From NCBI GenBank assembly GCA_947458305.1, contig CANGZO010000117.1, positions 1 to 7,212 of the forward strand: a stretch of 7,212 nucleotides of DNA, written 5' to 3'. Below the pieces are notes generated by a model, which ran no database searches, had not been told where the DNA came from, and saw nothing but the letters and a program-made list of their open reading frames with translations. Both the position numbers and the translations under genes were made by a program. Below are positions 5,777 to 7,212 of this stretch, piece after piece. Source of the stretch: Comamonadaceae bacterium. GTDB taxonomy: Bacteria > Pseudomonadota > Gammaproteobacteria > Burkholderiales > Burkholderiaceae_C. Numbering within the stretch: position 1 is the stretch's first letter; every line of letters starts with the position of its first letter.

Positions 5777-6178
5777 TCAGGCTTTTTCGGTGGGCATGCT
5801 GGCCGCCACCCAGGCACGCAGGCCACCAGACAAAGAATGGACGTTGTCATAGCCCAGCTTGCGCGCGGCTGCAGCAGCTCGGGAAGAACGGGCGCCAACC
5901 TGGCAAACCATGATCACATGGGTGGACTTGTTCTTGACCAACTGGGCCAGCTTTTCGTCGACTTGGGCCAGTGGCAGATTTTTGGCACCGATGACATGGC
6001 CACGCGCGAACTCATCGGGCTCGCACACATCGATCACCACCGCCTTTTCGCGGTTCATCAGTTGCACCATGGCTTGAGGATCCAGCCCACCGCCTTTGGT
6101 CAGCGCGGGCAACATCAAAGCGACGCCCGAGGCCACAGCAACCAACAACAACATCCAGTTTTCGAGGAGAAAGTTCAC
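5777..6178 (-). CDS. Membrane-anchored rhodanese-domain protein (YibN-like)
   Basis: The 133-residue product has one hydrophobic N-terminal segment (about 9-24) followed by a single rhodanese domain. That architecture matches E. coli YibN, an inner-membrane protein with its domain in the cytoplasm. The domain shows VVIDVCEPDEFARGHVIGA (about 47-65), and the active-site loop CQVGARS with the catalytic cysteine at 92. The CH2B-type motif LSGGLRAW follows at about 116-123. Rhodaneses carry sulfur as a cysteine persulfide; the physiological acceptor is unknown here. The start is GTG at 6178, supported by AAAAGG about eight bases upstream. It is the first gene of the minus-strand run, diverging from gpmA, and grxC follows 43 bp downstream. 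A terminator-like hairpin lies in its 5' leader. The symbol yibN could be applied by synteny, but I left it blank because the family is broad. Confidence 0.92.
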   Translation of the reverse strand: MNFLLENWMLLLVAVASGVALMLPALTKGGGLDPQAMVQLMNREKAVVIDVCEPDEFARGHVIGAKNLPLAQVDEKLAQLVKNKSTHVIMVCQVGARSSRAAAAARKLGYDNVHSLSGGLRAWVAASMPTEKA

Positions 6179-6197
6179 AAATCAGACCTTTTGGGGC

Positions 6198-6225
6198 AAA
6201 AAAAACAAAGGCCTGTCAGTAGGCC
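6198..6225 (-). terminator. Terminator-like hairpin in the leader of the rhodanese operon
   Basis: On the minus strand GGCCT (6225-6221) pairs with AGGCC (6214-6210) around the loop ACTGAC. TTTG and then eight T residues follow (6209-6198). A GC-rich 5-bp stem plus T tract resembles a weak intrinsic terminator. It lies between the putative minus-strand -10 and the GTG of the rhodanese gene, so it would act inside the operon's own 5' leader. Alternatively it could block transcription running in antisense from gpmA. No competing antiterminator structure or leader ORF is evident. Confidence 0.4.
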
Positions 6226-6235
6226 GCCAGCACGG

Positions 6236-6245
6236 ATTCTAAAAT
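6236..6245. promoter_or_regulatory. Overlapping divergent -10 elements (gpmA / rhodanese operon)
   Basis: The plus strand has TAAAAT at 6240-6245 and the minus strand has TAGAAT at 6241-6236. Each matches TATAAT in 5 of 6 positions and they share two base pairs. The plus element would start gpmA transcription near 6252, giving a leader of about 41 nt. The minus element would start the rhodanese operon near 6229, about 50 nt before its GTG. Neither has a strong -35; the closest are CTGTCA (6213-6218) on the plus strand, with a long spacer, and AAGACA on the minus strand, about 19 bp from its -10. The position between two divergent genes makes promoters necessary here, but the exact hexamers are uncertain. 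Confidence 0.4.
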
Positions 6246-6292
6246 GAGCGGCTCAAACCTTGTCTTCACACCCTAAAGCGCCCCTTTTCACC

Positions 6293-7036
6293 ATGTACAA
6301 AATTGTTCTCATTCGCCACGGCGAGTCCACTTGGAACCTGGAAAACCGATTCACGGGCTGGACCGATGTGGACCTAACCCCGACTGGAGTGAGCCAAGCC
6401 ATGTCGGCAGGCCAACTGCTCAAAGCCGAGGGGTGGGACTTTGATGTGTGCTTCACATCGGTGCTCAAACGGGCCATTCACACACTGTGGTTCGCACTGG
6501 ACGAAATGGACCGCACCTGGCTGCCCGTGGTCAAGGATTACCGTCTGAACGAGCGCCATTACGGCGCTTTGCAAGGTCTTAACAAAGCCGACATGGCCAA
6601 AAAATTTGGCGAAGAGCAGGTGCTGGCTTGGCGCCGCAGCTATGACACACCGCCCCCCGCTTTGGAGGCCAGCGACCCCCGTTGTGAACGCGGTGACCGC
6701 CGCTATGCCCAAGTCAAACCTGAAAACCTGCCCCTGACCGAATGCCTCAAAGACACCGTGGCCAGGGTGCTGCCCTGCTGGAATGACAGCATTGCCCCCC
6801 GCATTCGACATGGCGAACGCGTTTTGATCGCTGCACACGGCAACTCCATCCGCGCTTTGATCAAGTACCTCGACAACGTCTCAGAGCAAGACATCGTGGG
6901 GCTCAATATCCCCAACGGCATCCCCTTGGTCTATGAATTGGACGCTGAGCTCAAGCCGATTCGGCACTACTACTTGGGTGACGCACAAGCAGCAGCCCAA
7001 GCCGCCGCCGCAGTGGCCAGCCAAGGCAAAGGTTGA
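6293..7036 (+). CDS. gpmA: 2,3-bisphosphoglycerate-dependent phosphoglycerate mutase
   Basis: GpmA interconverts 3- and 2-phosphoglycerate in glycolysis and gluconeogenesis through a phosphohistidine intermediate primed by 2,3-bisphosphoglycerate. The 247-residue product is a histidine-phosphatase-fold enzyme with the LIRHGES motif at 6-12 (phospho-acceptor H9). R60 is in SVLKRA, E87 in LNERHYGALQG, the second histidine H182 in AAHGNSIRAL, and NIPNGIPLVYEL lies near the C-terminus. The mid-region is of the full-length dPGM type, not a short phosphatase type. The tail is Ala-rich (AQAAAQAAAAVASQGKG). The frame runs upstream to a TTG at 6260, but homologues begin at MYKIVLIRHGES, so I chose ATG 6293. 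No strong ribosome site precedes it. It diverges from the rhodanese operon, where gammaproteobacteria carry the unrelated iPGM gene. ctpA follows 98 bp downstream. Confidence 0.96.
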   Translation: MYKIVLIRHGESTWNLENRFTGWTDVDLTPTGVSQAMSAGQLLKAEGWDFDVCFTSVLKRAIHTLWFALDEMDRTWLPVVKDYRLNERHYGALQGLNKADMAKKFGEEQVLAWRRSYDTPPPALEASDPRCERGDRRYAQVKPENLPLTECLKDTVARVLPCWNDSIAPRIRHGERVLIAAHGNSIRALIKYLDNVSEQDIVGLNIPNGIPLVYELDAELKPIRHYYLGDAQAAAQAAAAVASQGKG

Positions 7037-7049
7037 GCTTTCGGGGTCT

Positions 7050-7066
7050 TTACAGGAAATTACAGG
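7050..7066. repeat. Direct repeat TTACAGG x2, 10-bp period, upstream of ctpA
   Basis: TTACAGG occurs at 7050-7056 and again at 7060-7066, separated by AAA. The start-to-start distance is about one helical turn. The pair lies in the 98-bp gpmA-ctpA gap, roughly 30-50 bp upstream of a TATATT -10-like element. Spacing and position resemble an activator site that places two subunits on one face of the DNA. No regulator is identified and chance is not excluded. Confidence 0.35.
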
Positions 7067-7096
7067 CCACGCCCGTCGCTTCGGGGCTTGCGGGTG

Positions 7097-7102
7097 TATA
7101 TT
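7097..7102 (+). promoter_or_regulatory. Possible -10 element for ctpA
   Basis: TATATT at 7097-7102 matches TATAAT in 5 of 6 positions and would start transcription near 7109, about 26 nt before the ctpA ATG. A -35 hexamer at the right distance is not evident (the bases are CGTCGC). An activator site upstream, such as the TTACAGG repeat, would fit that weakness. No convincing terminator separates gpmA from ctpA, so co-transcription is also possible. Confidence 0.3.
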
Positions 7103-7134
7103 GATTTGACCTTCACCGAACACGCACACGCACC

Positions 7135-7212
7135 ATGGGACACAAACTCAAGATCGCCGGATGGCTCAGCATTGGCGCCTTGGCGGGCGCGCTGACCACT
7201 GTTTCATTGCAA
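7135..7212 (+). CDS. ctpA: S41-family C-terminal processing protease, N-terminal fragment
   Basis: Only 26 codons lie in the window; the gene runs off the right edge. The visible start MGHKLKIAGW, followed by the hydrophobic LSIGALAGALTTVSLQ, is an export signal or membrane anchor with basic residues before the core. It resembles the beginning of Burkholderiales CtpA/Prc-type S41 peptidases as I remember them. Such enzymes cut exported proteins at their C-termini in the periplasm, with a PDZ domain and a Ser-Lys catalytic pair, none of which can be seen here. Position supports the call: a ctpA gene lies near the phosphoglycerate mutase and the rhodanese-grxC-secB run in Pseudomonas. No Shine-Dalgarno sequence precedes the ATG. 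Confidence 0.72.
   Translation, partial: MGHKLKIAGWLSIGALAGALTTVSLQ

Noticed and set aside
6260..6292. TTG at 6260 as the gpmA start
   Set aside because: It would add 11 residues before the conserved MYKIVLIRHGES start and overlap the expected 5' leader.
7069..7097. Hairpin ACGCCCG / CGGGTGT as a gpmA terminator
   Set aside because: The stem includes a G-U pair, has a 15-nt loop and is followed by ATATTGATTTG rather than a T run. It also overlaps the possible ctpA -10.
1..7212. Mobile element, CRISPR array, tRNA or toxin-antitoxin system
   Set aside because: No terminal repeats, transposase or integrase, regularly spaced repeats, cloverleaf or paired small toxin genes were seen. Base composition is even and all genes are core housekeeping types.

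Overview
The window looks like chromosome from a betaproteobacterium of the order Burkholderiales, most likely Comamonadaceae or a close relative. This rests on the protein sequences: a Burkholderiales-type CtpA N-terminus, a 247-residue GpmA and a RodA with a periplasmic insertion. It also rests on the moderately GC-rich composition. The genus is not settled. I see no mobile element, CRISPR array, tRNA or rRNA, and every full-length gene looks intact.

Layout: most of the window is one run of seven minus-strand genes, read from right to left: rhodanese (yibN-like, 6178-5777), grxC (5733-5473), secB (5353-4874), gpsA (4846-3845), rodA (3831-2650), an NAD-type beta-hydroxyacid dehydrogenase (2653-1766) and tldD (1677-208). 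From gpsA to the dehydrogenase the spacing is 27 bp or less, and rodA and the dehydrogenase overlap by ATGA. That suggests one transcript for at least the central genes. Diverging to the right from 6179-6292 are gpmA (6293-7036) and the first 26 codons of a ctpA/S41 protease gene (7135 onward, cut by the window edge).

The run rhodanese-grxC-secB-gpsA next to a divergent phosphoglycerate mutase gene and a CtpA gene matches the conserved gammaproteobacterial neighbourhood. There, however, the mutase is the unrelated cofactor-independent enzyme (gpmI/gpmM). The genes serve envelope and protein homeostasis: SecB export chaperone, thiol redox (glutaredoxin, rhodanese), glycerol-3-phosphate for phospholipids, RodA for cell elongation, and the TldD and CtpA proteases.

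The most interesting part is the left end, 1-146, downstream of tldD on the minus strand. It holds an unannotated 24-codon ORF (130-56) with eight consecutive aromatic codons (F-Y-F-F-Y-F-W-F). The ORF is followed by mutually exclusive hairpins ending in a strong intrinsic terminator (32-1). This has the full architecture of a ribosome-stalling attenuator for an aromatic amino-acid gene lying just outside the window. The mixed Phe/Tyr/Trp content points to a common-pathway gene such as a DAHP synthase (aroG/aroF). A promoter-like extended -10 places the transcription start at or next to the AUG, so the leader mRNA may be leaderless.
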